DNA of 12,906 bases from Erysipelotrichaceae bacterium. GTDB lineage: Bacteria > Bacillota_I > Bacilli_A > Erysipelotrichales > Coprobacillaceae. Below, piece by piece: positions 5,801 through 12,906 of the stretch. Where the stretch lies: the NCBI GenBank assembly GCA_021202205.1, contig JAJQDJ010000270.1:1-12906 (forward strand), written 5' to 3'. The notes below the pieces were generated by a model, which made no database searches, had not been told where the DNA came from, and was given only the letters and a program-made list of their open reading frames with translations. Numbering within the stretch: the stretch's first letter is position 1; every line of letters starts with the position of its first letter. The position numbers and the translations under genes are program-made.

Positions 5801-5805
5801 CTCCT
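5801..5805 (-). promoter_or_regulatory. ribosome binding site of the original glycohydrolase start
   Basis: The minus strand reads AGGAG, 9 bases ahead of the ATG at 5791. It is the only good ribosome binding site upstream of the glycohydrolase and is the main reason to place the ancestral start there. Confidence 0.6.
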
Positions 5806-5811
5806 ATTATT

Positions 5812-5840
5812 AGTATATCCCTTAACAACAAATTATACAA
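5812..5840 (-). promoter_or_regulatory. putative promoter of the glycohydrolase gene
   Basis: On the minus strand TTGTAT (5835-5840) and TATACT (5812-5817) are 17 bases apart, placing a start near 5805. A second -10-like TATAAT overlaps the -35 (5832-5837) but has no -35 of its own. Confidence 0.35.
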
Positions 5841-5937
5841 TAGCAAACATCAATTCTTATCCATATATACAATTCTCATTTTTATTTAAAGATTAAAACG
5901 ATAATTTTTTTATCCACCAAACATTTAATTGAAGTTT

Positions 5938-5963
5938 CAAAAGGAATACCTATCGGTATTCCT
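5938..5963 (-). terminator. terminator of the gltB-gltD operon, overlapping the gltD stop codon
   Basis: On the minus strand AGGAATACC (5955-5963) pairs perfectly over 9 bp with GGTATTCCT (5942-5950) around a GATA loop. Only a short T tract follows (TTTT, then GAAAC), so the structure is strong but the tail is weak. The stem begins inside the TAG stop at 5962-5964. Confidence 0.7.
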
Positions 5964-7440
5964 ATAAATTTGTAAAGCCCATTAAGTCTTTGTCAATATT
6001 TTTGGCAACTTCCCTACCTTCTCTTATTGCCCAAACAACCAATGATTGACCTCGATGCATATCACCAGCTGTATAAACTTTTTCAACATTAGTCGCATAT
6101 TGATTTTCCTCTGTAGCCACGTTACCTCTATTTGTAAGATTAACACCAAAAGCTTTGGTAATAGGTTTTTCACAACCAACAAAACCTGCAGCTATAAGAA
6201 CCAAATCACAATCAATTGTTTCTTCACTACCTTCAATAGGAACCATCATTGTTCGTCCATTTTCTTTTTTTGGTTTGAGTTTGATAAGAACTGCTTTTTC
6301 CACTAAACCTTTATCATTTAAAATAAATTCTTTTACTGTTGTTTGATAGATACGTGGATCTTTATCAAATACAGCGATGCTTTCTTCCTGTCCATAGTCC
6401 GTTTTTTTGACAAGAGGCCATTCTGGCCAAGGATTATCTGCTGTTCTTTCTAATGGTGGTTCACCCATCATTTCAAGTTGAGTCACGCTCTTACAACCGT
6501 GACGAATAGCAGTACCAACGCAATCGTTACCAGTATCTCCACCTCCAATGATTAAAACATTTTTGCCTTTGGCATTAGGATATTTACCATCTTTGAAATC
6601 ACTATTAAGTAAAGATTTGGTTACCTGTGTTAAATAATCTACTGCAAAATAGATATTAGAAGCCTCACGTCCTGGAACCTTGATATCTCTAGCTTGTTTT
6701 GCCCCACAAGCTAAAACAATGGCATCATAATCTTTTAAAAGTTTGTTTGCTTGCTTTTTGTTTTCAATAGGATGATTCGTATAGAAGTTTATACCTTCCT
6801 TTGTCATCTTATCAATACGTCTATCAATGATATCTTTTTCAATTTTCATTTGTGGTATACCATACATCAGTAGTCCGCCCAAACGATCATCACGTTCATA
6901 GACATCAACATTATAACCTCTTTGATTCAACTGATCAGCTGCAGCTAGACCAGCAGGTCCACTTCCTATGATTGCAATCTTGTGATTTGTTCTAGTAAGA
7001 GGAGGTTGAGGTTTCATCAATCCATGTTCATAACCATATTCAATAATAGCATGTTCATTTTCTTTAACAGAAACCGCATCTCCATTGAGTGAACAGGTAC
7101 AAGCTTTTTCACATAAAGCAGGGCAAACACGTGATGTGAATTCAGGAAAATTACTAGTTTTAAGTAATCTTTTAAGTGCTGCTTCATAATTGCCATGATA
7201 AACAAGATCATTCCATTCAGGAATGAGATTGTTTAATGGACAACCTGATACCATGCCATTAATAACCTTTCCATATTGACAAAATGGAACGCCACAATCC
7301 ATACAACGTGCTCCTTGAAGAGCTTGTTGTTCTTCAGATAGAGGAATATGAAATTCCAAGAAGTTTTGGATTCTATCTTGTGGTTCAATTGCTTTAGCAT
7401 TTTGTCTTTCGATTTCTAAAAATCCGTTTATTTTTCCCAT
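5962..7440 (-). CDS. gltD: glutamate synthase small (beta) subunit
   Basis: GltD takes electrons from NAD(P)H through FAD and passes them by iron-sulfur clusters to GltB, which turns glutamine and 2-oxoglutarate into two glutamates. The 492-residue length is standard. The N-terminal iron-sulfur part holds C46, C49, C54, C67 and C106, C110, C114, C116. The FAD-binding motif I-I-G-S-G-P-A-G is at 157-164. The pyridine-nucleotide motif I-I-G-G-G-D-T-G is at 297-304. A C-terminal FAD-contacting T-A-G-D is at 457-460, followed by Q-S-L-V-V-W-A-I-R-E-G-R. It begins 6 bases after the gltB stop, with GAAAGG (7451-7456) inside the end of gltB as ribosome binding site, so the two are co-translated. NADH versus NADPH preference cannot be settled by eye. 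Confidence 0.96.
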   Translation of the reverse strand: MGKINGFLEIERQNAKAIEPQDRIQNFLEFHIPLSEEQQALQGARCMDCGVPFCQYGKVINGMVSGCPLNNLIPEWNDLVYHGNYEAALKRLLKTSNFPEFTSRVCPALCEKACTCSLNGDAVSVKENEHAIIEYGYEHGLMKPQPPLTRTNHKIAIIGSGPAGLAAADQLNQRGYNVDVYERDDRLGGLLMYGIPQMKIEKDIIDRRIDKMTKEGINFYTNHPIENKKQANKLLKDYDAIVLACGAKQARDIKVPGREASNIYFAVDYLTQVTKSLLNSDFKDGKYPNAKGKNVLIIGGGDTGNDCVGTAIRHGCKSVTQLEMMGEPPLERTADNPWPEWPLVKKTDYGQEESIAVFDKDPRIYQTTVKEFILNDKGLVEKAVLIKLKPKKENGRTMMVPIEGSEETIDCDLVLIAAGFVGCEKPITKAFGVNLTNRGNVATEENQYATNVEKVYTAGDMHRGQSLVVWAIREGREVAKNIDKDLMGFTNL

Positions 7441-7446
7441 AATCCT

Positions 7447-10400
7447 CTATCCTTTCTTTACAGCATAGAACGCTTCAATCTTAGCTTGTTCTACGTTTAA
7501 TCCTTGTTTTTCATAATTAGCAATCAGATTAATCATTCTTTCATAATCATATGGAATAATTTTCTTGAATTTTAATGCCTGATTATCAAAATCATCTAAA
7601 ATAAATTTAGCTTTTTGTGAATTTGTATAATGATAATGATTTTCAATCATTTCACGCAATTCCTGTTTGTCATATTGAGTCGCCAGTCTTGTATACTTAA
7701 CAAGCTCACTATTCAATCTTTCATATAATTTATTATCTGGATCATAAACATATGCTGTACCACCACTCATACCAGCAGCTAAATTACGGCCTGTTTCACC
7801 CAATATAACAACCATACCACCTGTCATATATTCAAGTCCATGATCTCCAACACCCTCAACAACAGCCTTGGCACCACTATTTCTAACACAGAATCTTTCT
7901 CCAGCCACACCATTAATATAAGCTTCTCCGCTTGTTGCGCCATATAAAGCAACATTGCCTATAATAATATTATCTTCTGCTTTGAATATTGATTCTAGTG
8001 GTGGTCGAATAATCAACTTACCACCTGATAAGCCTTTACCAAAATAATCATTAGAATCTCCATAAATATTCATTGTTAAACCTTTGGGAATAAAAGCTCC
8101 AAAACTTTGTCCACCAGCTCCATAACAATTCACAATATAACTATCATCTTTCACATCATTACCTAATGATTTGGTAATCTTAGAACCTAACATTGTTCCA
8201 AATGAACGATCAATATTAGAAATCTCTAATTCCATTTCTGCATTTTCTCCACGAATAATAGCGGATTCAAAGTTTTTTAATAAGACTGTTGTATCTTTAA
8301 CACTATCTAATTTAAAGTCATACGCTGCTGAAGGCATATAATGTTGATTCTTTTCATCACTTGATTTTAATAAAGCAGACAAATCAATTTTTGAAGAAGA
8401 ATCTTTCATCATTAAATATTCACTATGTCCAACCATTTCATTAACAGTTTTAAAACCAAGACGAGCCATATATTCTCTTAATTCCTGAGCAATAAATCTC
8501 ATGAAATTTACAATATATTCAGGTTTACCTGTAAATCTTTTACGTAAAACTGGATTTTGAGTTGCCACGCCAACTGGACACGTATCCAAATTACATACAC
8601 GCATCATCACACATCCCATTGTTACCAGTGGTGCTGTCGCAAACCCGTATTCTTCAGCGCCTAATAATGTAGCAATAGCCAAATCTCTTCCTGTCATAAG
8701 TTTCCCATCTGTCTCAATCACAACACGATTTCTCAAACCATTCATTAATAATGTTTGATGAGCTTCAGCTAAACCTAATTCCCATGGAAGTCCTGCATTA
8801 TAGACTGAGTTTTTAGGTGCTGCACCAGTACCACCATCATAGCCTGAAATGAGAATAACCCCAGCCCCAGCTTTGGCTACTCCAGCAGCGACTGTGCCCA
8901 CCCCTGCTTCTGATACAAGTTTTACAGAGATTCGAGCATCTTGATTGGCATTTTTTAAATCATAAATAAGTTGTGCCAAATCTTCAATCGAATAAATATC
9001 ATGATGAGGAGGTGGTGAAATTAAAGCCACACCTGGTGTAGAATGTCTTGTTTTAGCAATCCAAGGATAAACCTTACCTGCAGGTAATTGCCCACCCTCA
9101 CCAGGTTTAGCTCCCTGTGCCATCTTAATTTGAATTTCCTTTGCAGAACACAAGTATTCACTTGTTACCCCAAATCTTCCAGAAGCCACCTGTTTAATAG
9201 CTGAACAACGATTTAATCCATCCTTACCAATAATAAATCTTTCAGGATCTTCGCCACCTTCACCACTATTAGATTTACCTTTAAGCATATTCATAGCAAT
9301 CGCCATAGTCTCATGAGCTTCCTGAGATATAGAACCATAAGACATAGCCCCTGTTTTAAATCTTTGAACAATGCAATCGACACTTTCTACTTCCTCAATA
9401 GGGATTGGTTTTCTATCATATTTAAAATCTAATAAACCTCTTAAGTTGGTATCCTTAGATTCTTCATCAATGCAATGTGTATATTCTTTAAATAATGCAT
9501 AATCACCTGTTCTTGTTGATTTTTGTAACAAATGAATTGTCTTAGGATTATACAAATGCTCTTCCTTACCACTTCTTTCCTTATGATTACCTTGTGAATC
9601 AATTGTTAAATTCATTTCCATACCTAATGGATCATAAGCTTGTCTATGTCTAAAATCCACGTCATTTTGAATATCTAAAATAGAAACACCTTCTATTCTA
9701 CTGACAGTATTAGGGAAATATTTATCAATCACGTCATGATTAATACCAATCGCTTCAAAATTTTGTGAACCACGATATGACTGAATAGTAGAAATACCCA
9801 TTTTTGATGCAATCTTGACAATACCATGCAACACAGCATCATTATAATCTTCTACTGCTGCATAATAATCTTTCTCTAAAGTTCCACTCATAATAGCATC
9901 AAATATTGTGTCCTGTACCAAATAACCATTAACAGCACTTGCTCCATAACCTAGTAATGTAGCATAGTGATGTACCTCTCTAGGTTCTCCACTTTCAATA
10001 ATTAATGCCACTTTCATACGTTTCTTTGTCTTAACCAAATATTGATTCAATGCTCCTGTTGCAAGTAAAGAAGGAATAGCCACATGATTATCATCCACAC
10101 CTCTATCAGATAAAATCAATATATTAGCACCACTATGATAAGCTTTATCTGCTTCTACAAACAAACGATCAATTGCTTTTTCCAATGATGTATTCTTATA
10201 ATATAACATAGATAAAGTTGCAGACTTAAAACCTTCTTTAGATAAAGTTTTTAGTTTTAATATATCAGTATTAGATAAAATTGGATTCTTTATCTTTAAT
10301 AACTTACAATTAATCGCATTATCTTTTAAAATATTACCCTCTGTACCAATACATAATGAAGTAGAAGTAACAATTTCTTCTCTAATCGCATCAATAGGCG

Positions 10401-11958
10401 GATTGGTTACTTGAGCAAATAGTTGTTTAAAATAGTTAAACAATGACTGATGACGTTTAGATAAAACAGCTAAAGGAGCATCATTTCCCATTGCAATAAC
10501 AGGTTCTGTACCATTTAAAGCCATTGGTATAATATAGTCCTTTATATCTTCATAACCGTATCCATAAACCTTTTGTAATCTAACAAGTTCTTCCCCTTGA
10601 TATAAAGTTACTTTCTGATTAGGAATTTTTATATCCTGCAAATGTATTAATTGACTATCCAACCATTCACCATAAGGTTCCTTAGAAGCATATTCATTCT
10701 TTAAATCTTCATCTTTAATCAATTCACCCTTTTTTGTATCCACAAGCAACATCTTACCTGGACGTAAACGATCTTTTACAACAATGTCTTCATCTGGTAT
10801 ATCCAATGAACCTACTTCACTAGATAAAATGAGATAATCATCTTTTGTAATATAATAACGTGATGGACGTAAACCATTTCTATCTAAGACAGCCCCCATA
10901 ATTTCACCATCACTAAACAAGATAGAAGCAGGACCATCCCAAGGTTCCATCATTGTTGAATTATAAGCATAAAAATCACGCTTTAATTTTGACATACTCT
11001 CATTATTTTCCCAAGGTTCAGGTATACACAACATCACAGCTCTTGGTAAATCCATACCTGCCATCATTAAAAATTCTAATGTATTATCCAGCATAGCTGA
11101 ATCAGAACCACTGGCACTAATAACCGGGAATACCTTATCCATATCTAATACATCAGATTCCATAATTTCTTCACGACACAACATATTGTTAGCATTACCA
11201 CGAATCGTATTAATCTCACCATTGTGTACAATTAAACGATTAGGATGTGCCCTTTGCCATGATGGCATTGTATTTGTAGAGAAACGAGAATGCACAATAG
11301 CAATAGCACTCTTATAATCCTCATCCTGTAAATCATTAAAAAAATTACGTAACTGACCAACCAAAAACATACCTTTATATACAATCGTACGAGAAGACAA
11401 AGAACAAACATATGTATCTTCTTCATTACTTTGCTCAAATATTCTTCTCACAACATATAATTGACGATCAAAATCCAAGCCAACATTAACCCCCATTGGC
11501 TTTTTAATAAATCCTTGCATAATACAAGGCATAGCGCTCAATGCCTTACTACCCAAAACATCTGGTGTAGTTGGTACTTCACGCCACCCTAAAAATGTCA
11601 AACCTTCTTTTTTGACTATTGATTCAAACATGCGCATTGCCTGATGTCTTTGGAATTGATTCTGAGGAAAGAAAAACATTCCAACACCATAATGACCTTC
11701 TCTTGGCAAAGTAAATTCATGAATTGTTTTCTTAAAAAACGCATAAGGTACTTGTGTTAAAATACCTACACCATCACCCGTTTCCCCTTTAGCATCTTTA
11801 CCAGCACGATGCTCTAATTGCTCCACAATTTTTAAAGCATTAGAAACTGTTAAATGAGTCTTGACACCCTTAATATTAACAACTGCACCAATCCCACAAT
11901 TATCGTGTTCAAAACTTGGATCATACAGTCCTTGACAGTTCTTATTTTCTGCTTCCAT
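7447..11958 (-). CDS. gltB: glutamate synthase large (alpha) subunit
   Basis: GltB hydrolyses glutamine and transfers the ammonia through an internal tunnel to 2-oxoglutarate, completing the GOGAT half of ammonia assimilation. From the chosen start it has 1503 residues, the usual length. Domains: class II glutamine amidotransferase with nucleophile C21 in D-N-C-G-I-G (so about 20 residues are removed) and H-N-G-E-I-N-T near 246; central domain about 460-770; FMN/synthase domain about 800-1180 with Y-D-G-G-T-G-A near 1038; 3Fe-4S cysteines C1116, C1122, C1127; GXGXG beta-helix about 1225-1430. AAGGGGG (11967-11973) is 8 bases from the ATG at 11958 but only 2 from the ATG at 11964, which favours 11958. 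It is the first gene of the gltBD operon. No adjacent regulator of the GltC type is seen. Confidence 0.97.
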   Translation of the reverse strand: MEAENKNCQGLYDPSFEHDNCGIGAVVNIKGVKTHLTVSNALKIVEQLEHRAGKDAKGETGDGVGILTQVPYAFFKKTIHEFTLPREGHYGVGMFFFPQNQFQRHQAMRMFESIVKKEGLTFLGWREVPTTPDVLGSKALSAMPCIMQGFIKKPMGVNVGLDFDRQLYVVRRIFEQSNEEDTYVCSLSSRTIVYKGMFLVGQLRNFFNDLQDEDYKSAIAIVHSRFSTNTMPSWQRAHPNRLIVHNGEINTIRGNANNMLCREEIMESDVLDMDKVFPVISASGSDSAMLDNTLEFLMMAGMDLPRAVMLCIPEPWENNESMSKLKRDFYAYNSTMMEPWDGPASILFSDGEIMGAVLDRNGLRPSRYYITKDDYLILSSEVGSLDIPDEDIVVKDRLRPGKMLLVDTKKGELIKDEDLKNEYASKEPYGEWLDSQLIHLQDIKIPNQKVTLYQGEELVRLQKVYGYGYEDIKDYIIPMALNGTEPVIAMGNDAPLAVLSKRHQSLFNYFKQLFAQVTNPPIDAIREEIVTSTSLCIGTEGNILKDNAINCKLLKIKNPILSNTDILKLKTLSKEGFKSATLSMLYYKNTSLEKAIDRLFVEADKAYHSGANILILSDRGVDDNHVAIPSLLATGALNQYLVKTKKRMKVALIIESGEPREVHHYATLLGYGASAVNGYLVQDTIFDAIMSGTLEKDYYAAVEDYNDAVLHGIVKIASKMGISTIQSYRGSQNFEAIGINHDVIDKYFPNTVSRIEGVSILDIQNDVDFRHRQAYDPLGMEMNLTIDSQGNHKERSGKEEHLYNPKTIHLLQKSTRTGDYALFKEYTHCIDEESKDTNLRGLLDFKYDRKPIPIEEVESVDCIVQRFKTGAMSYGSISQEAHETMAIAMNMLKGKSNSGEGGEDPERFIIGKDGLNRCSAIKQVASGRFGVTSEYLCSAKEIQIKMAQGAKPGEGGQLPAGKVYPWIAKTRHSTPGVALISPPPHHDIYSIEDLAQLIYDLKNANQDARISVKLVSEAGVGTVAAGVAKAGAGVILISGYDGGTGAAPKNSVYNAGLPWELGLAEAHQTLLMNGLRNRVVIETDGKLMTGRDLAIATLLGAEEYGFATAPLVTMGCVMMRVCNLDTCPVGVATQNPVLRKRFTGKPEYIVNFMRFIAQELREYMARLGFKTVNEMVGHSEYLMMKDSSSKIDLSALLKSSDEKNQHYMPSAAYDFKLDSVKDTTVLLKNFESAIIRGENAEMELEISNIDRSFGTMLGSKITKSLGNDVKDDSYIVNCYGAGGQSFGAFIPKGLTMNIYGDSNDYFGKGLSGGKLIIRPPLESIFKAEDNIIIGNVALYGATSGEAYINGVAGERFCVRNSGAKAVVEGVGDHGLEYMTGGMVVILGETGRNLAAGMSGGTAYVYDPDNKLYERLNSELVKYTRLATQYDKQELREMIENHYHYTNSQKAKFILDDFDNQALKFKKIIPYDYERMINLIANYEKQGLNVEQAKIEAFYAVKKG

Positions 11959-11966
11959 GCTCATAA

Positions 11967-11974
11967 CCCCCTTT
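11967..11974 (-). promoter_or_regulatory. ribosome binding site deciding the gltB start
   Basis: The minus strand reads AAAGGGGG with 8 bases to the ATG at 11958 and only 2 to the ATG at 11964. The inner start is therefore preferred; the choice changes the propeptide by two residues only. Confidence 0.6.
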
Positions 11975-11986
11975 AAATGTGACTCT

Positions 11987-12015
11987 ATAATACTATACTT
12001 TGTTTATTTTGTAAA
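11987..12015 (-). promoter_or_regulatory. sigma-A promoter of the gltBD operon
   Basis: TTTACA (12010-12015) and TATTAT (11987-11992) are 17 bases apart on the minus strand, each matching consensus at five of six positions. The predicted start is near 11980, giving a leader of about 20 bases, too short for a riboswitch downstream of it. Confidence 0.65.
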
Positions 12016-12089
12016 GCTTTTGTTTTTATTTTGTATTATTTCTAAATATTTGTGCGTAATTTTTAAACATTATTTTTCATAAAAGCGCT

Positions 12090-12116
12090 CAAAACCCTTG
12101 ATTTAAAAGGGTTTTG
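12090..12116. other. terminator-like hairpin in the gltB-pduL divergent spacer
   Basis: A perfect 10-bp stem (CAAAACCCTT at 12090-12099 with AAGGGTTTTG at 12107-12116) closes a 7-base loop. T-rich tracts follow on the plus side (GCGTATTTTATT) and, less strongly, on the minus side. It lies upstream of both divergent promoters, so it terminates neither known gene. See findings. Confidence 0.6.
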
Positions 12117-12148
12117 CGTATTTTATTAATTTAACTTAATTTTTTCAC

Positions 12149-12197
12149 ATAAATTATTTTTTATTATTTTAATAAATTTTATCAAAAAATAATTTAT
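12149..12197. repeat. 14-bp perfect inverted repeat in the AT-rich spacer
   Basis: ATAAATTATTTTTT (12149-12162) is the exact inverse complement of AAAAAATAATTTAT (12184-12197), with 21 bases between. It consists only of A and T, which lowers the value of the match. It sits just upstream of the pduL promoter. Apart from this, the hairpin at 12090-12116 and the two promoters, the spacer 11965-12266 shows no gene. Confidence 0.45.
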
Positions 12198-12210
12198 TTT
12201 CTCTTATATC

Positions 12211-12239
12211 TTTAAAAATGTTGAAAAAAATTGTATGAT
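12211..12239 (+). promoter_or_regulatory. putative promoter of pduL
   Basis: TTTAAA (12211-12216) and TATGAT (12234-12239) are 17 bases apart. The predicted start is near 12246, a few bases before the ribosome binding site, so the mRNA leader would be about 20 bases. Confidence 0.45.
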
Positions 12240-12254
12240 AGAAAAAGTAATATG

Positions 12255-12260
12255 AGGAGG
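12255..12260 (+). promoter_or_regulatory. ribosome binding site deciding the pduL start
   Basis: A perfect AGGAGG ends 6 bases before the ATG at 12267. An in-frame TTG at 12231 would add 12 residues but lies in the promoter and has no ribosome binding site. Confidence 0.85.
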
Positions 12261-12266
12261 ATTTAT

Positions 12267-12833
12267 ATGGGAAAAACTATTTTAGTAGAAACTTCTGCAA
12301 GACATGTCCATTTATCTCAAGCAGATTTAGACACTTTATTTGGTGAAGGTTATCAACTTACAAATAAAAAGAATCTTTCACAACCTGGTCAATTTGCCTG
12401 TGCAGAAAAAGTGACTGTAGTAGGCGCAAAGGGACAAACAAAAATGTCTATTTTGGGACCAGTTAGAAAAGAAACACAAGTTGAAGTTTCATTAACTGAT
12501 GCAAGATCTATCGGTGTTACTGCATTGGTAAGAGAATCTGGCGATATTGAAGGAACAAGTGGATGCAAGATCATTGGACCAGCTGGCGAAGTTGAAATTA
12601 GTAAAGGTGTGATTGCAGCCAAACGTCATATTCACATGACTGAAGCTGATGCTAAAGAATTTGGTATTGTTGATAAACAAATCGTTAGTGTTGAAGTCAA
12701 GACAAATGGTCGTTCACTCGTCTTTGGTGATGTTGTTTGTCGTGTTAGCGATAGCTATGCATTAGCTATGCATATTGATACTGATGAATCTAATGCAGCT
12801 GGCGGCCCAAGCGAAGGAACAATTATTAAGTAA
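12267..12833 (+). CDS. pduL: phosphate propanoyltransferase (PduL-type phosphotransacylase)
   Basis: PduL exchanges CoA and phosphate between acyl-CoA (propionyl- or acetyl-CoA) and the acyl-phosphate, the step before ATP formation by an acyl kinase. The 188-residue protein has the two repeated PduL beta-barrel halves: A-R-H-V-H-L-S at 11-17, L-G-P-V-R-K-E-T at 63-70, K-R-H-I-H-M-T at 119-125, and A-M-H-I-D-T-D-E-S-N-A-A at 167-178. The histidines at 13, 15, 121, 123 and 169 fit the dinuclear zinc site of the family, and R67 the conserved arginine. It lacks the N-terminal extension that targets PduL into microcompartments, and no shell-protein genes are in view, so it is probably the cytosolic form replacing Pta in acetate metabolism. 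Its upstream promoter is divergent from that of gltBD. Confidence 0.93.
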   Translation: MGKTILVETSARHVHLSQADLDTLFGEGYQLTNKKNLSQPGQFACAEKVTVVGAKGQTKMSILGPVRKETQVEVSLTDARSIGVTALVRESGDIEGTSGCKIIGPAGEVEISKGVIAAKRHIHMTEADAKEFGIVDKQIVSVEVKTNGRSLVFGDVVCRVSDSYALAMHIDTDESNAAGGPSEGTIIK

Positions 12834-12854
12834 AACAAAAAGCAGATCAATCTC

Positions 12855-12884
12855 AATGTCATTAAGTTAAGATTTGGTGACATT
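12855..12884 (+). other. weak inverted repeat downstream of pduL
   Basis: AATGTCA (12855-12861) and TGACATT (12878-12884) can pair over 7 bp around a 16-base loop. It lies between the pduL stop and the hairpin at the window edge, and could be part of a compound terminator or an operator for the next gene. Confidence 0.3.
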
Positions 12885-12886
12885 CC

Positions 12887-12906
12887 CCTTCTCAAAAATG
12901 AGAAGG
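12887..12906 (+). terminator. probable pduL terminator, cut by the window edge
   Basis: CCTTCTCA (12887-12894) pairs with TGAGAAGG (12899-12906) around an AAAA loop, an 8-bp stem 53 bases after the pduL stop. The T tract that would confirm it lies beyond the window. Confidence 0.6.

Noticed and set aside
5678..5896. Plus-strand open frame of 72 codons
   Set aside because: It lies antisense to the glycohydrolase 5' end and its promoter, is low-complexity and hydrophobic because of AT bias, and has no ribosome binding site.
11959..12010. Riboswitch or attenuator in the gltBD leader
   Set aside because: The predicted transcript start leaves a leader of only about 20 bases, and no hairpin lies between promoter and start codon.
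12072..12092. Possible CcpA (cre) operator around AAGCGCT upstream of gltBD
   Set aside because: The central CG is present but the flanking TG and CA positions do not fit the cre consensus at the required spacing.

Overview
The window is AT-rich bacterial DNA with Shine-Dalgarno starts of the AAGGAG/AGGAGG type, short intergenic gaps and A/T-ending codons. This fits a low-GC Bacillota. The gene set (RNase HI with a viroplasmin-like N-terminal domain, a stand-alone PduL-type phosphotransacylase, two-subunit GOGAT, a tRNA without encoded CCA) fits a gut Erysipelotrichia-like anaerobe. That placement is inference, not proof.

Layout. At 1-690 lies a small plus-strand module: a possible tail of an upstream gene, a possible 19-codon leader peptide, an acidic antitoxin-like gene and an overlapping RelE/ParE-type toxin gene, closed by a hairpin terminator. 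A tRNA-Arg(CCU) gene follows on the minus strand (724-797) with its own extended -10 promoter. Then come minus-strand genes: a GT2 glycosyltransferase (867-1883) and a tightly overlapping RNase HI / DEDDh-exonuclease-BRCT pair (1952-3435). Divergent from these, a diacylglycerol-kinase-family lipid kinase (3551-4441) overlaps the start of a YjbR/MmcQ-family gene (4438-5052) that carries an in-frame TAG. Converging on it from the other strand is a microbial-type poly(ADP-ribose) glycohydrolase homologue (5030-5731). Its best ribosome binding site and ATG lie upstream (5791) but are separated from the body by an in-frame TAA. The largest block, 5962-11958, is the minus-strand gltB-gltD operon for glutamate synthase, with a clear sigma-A promoter and a terminator. 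A roughly 300-base AT-rich divergent spacer holds an unexplained terminator-like hairpin and a 14-bp inverted repeat. It leads to pduL (12267-12833), which ends before a hairpin cut by the window edge.

How it works together. Most of the window is core metabolism and housekeeping: nitrogen assimilation (GltB+GltD), acyl-CoA/acyl-phosphate exchange for acetate or propionate energy metabolism (PduL), RNA-DNA hybrid and 3' end processing (RNase HI and exonuclease), and envelope functions (GT2, lipid kinase). I found no CRISPR array, transposase, integrase or clearly new multi-gene system. The parts most worth a second look are the toxin-antitoxin module at the 3' side of the tRNA-Arg gene with its possible leader ORF, the adjacent pair of genes each broken by one stop codon, the unexplained hairpins between gltB and pduL, and two terminators whose stems begin inside the stop codon.
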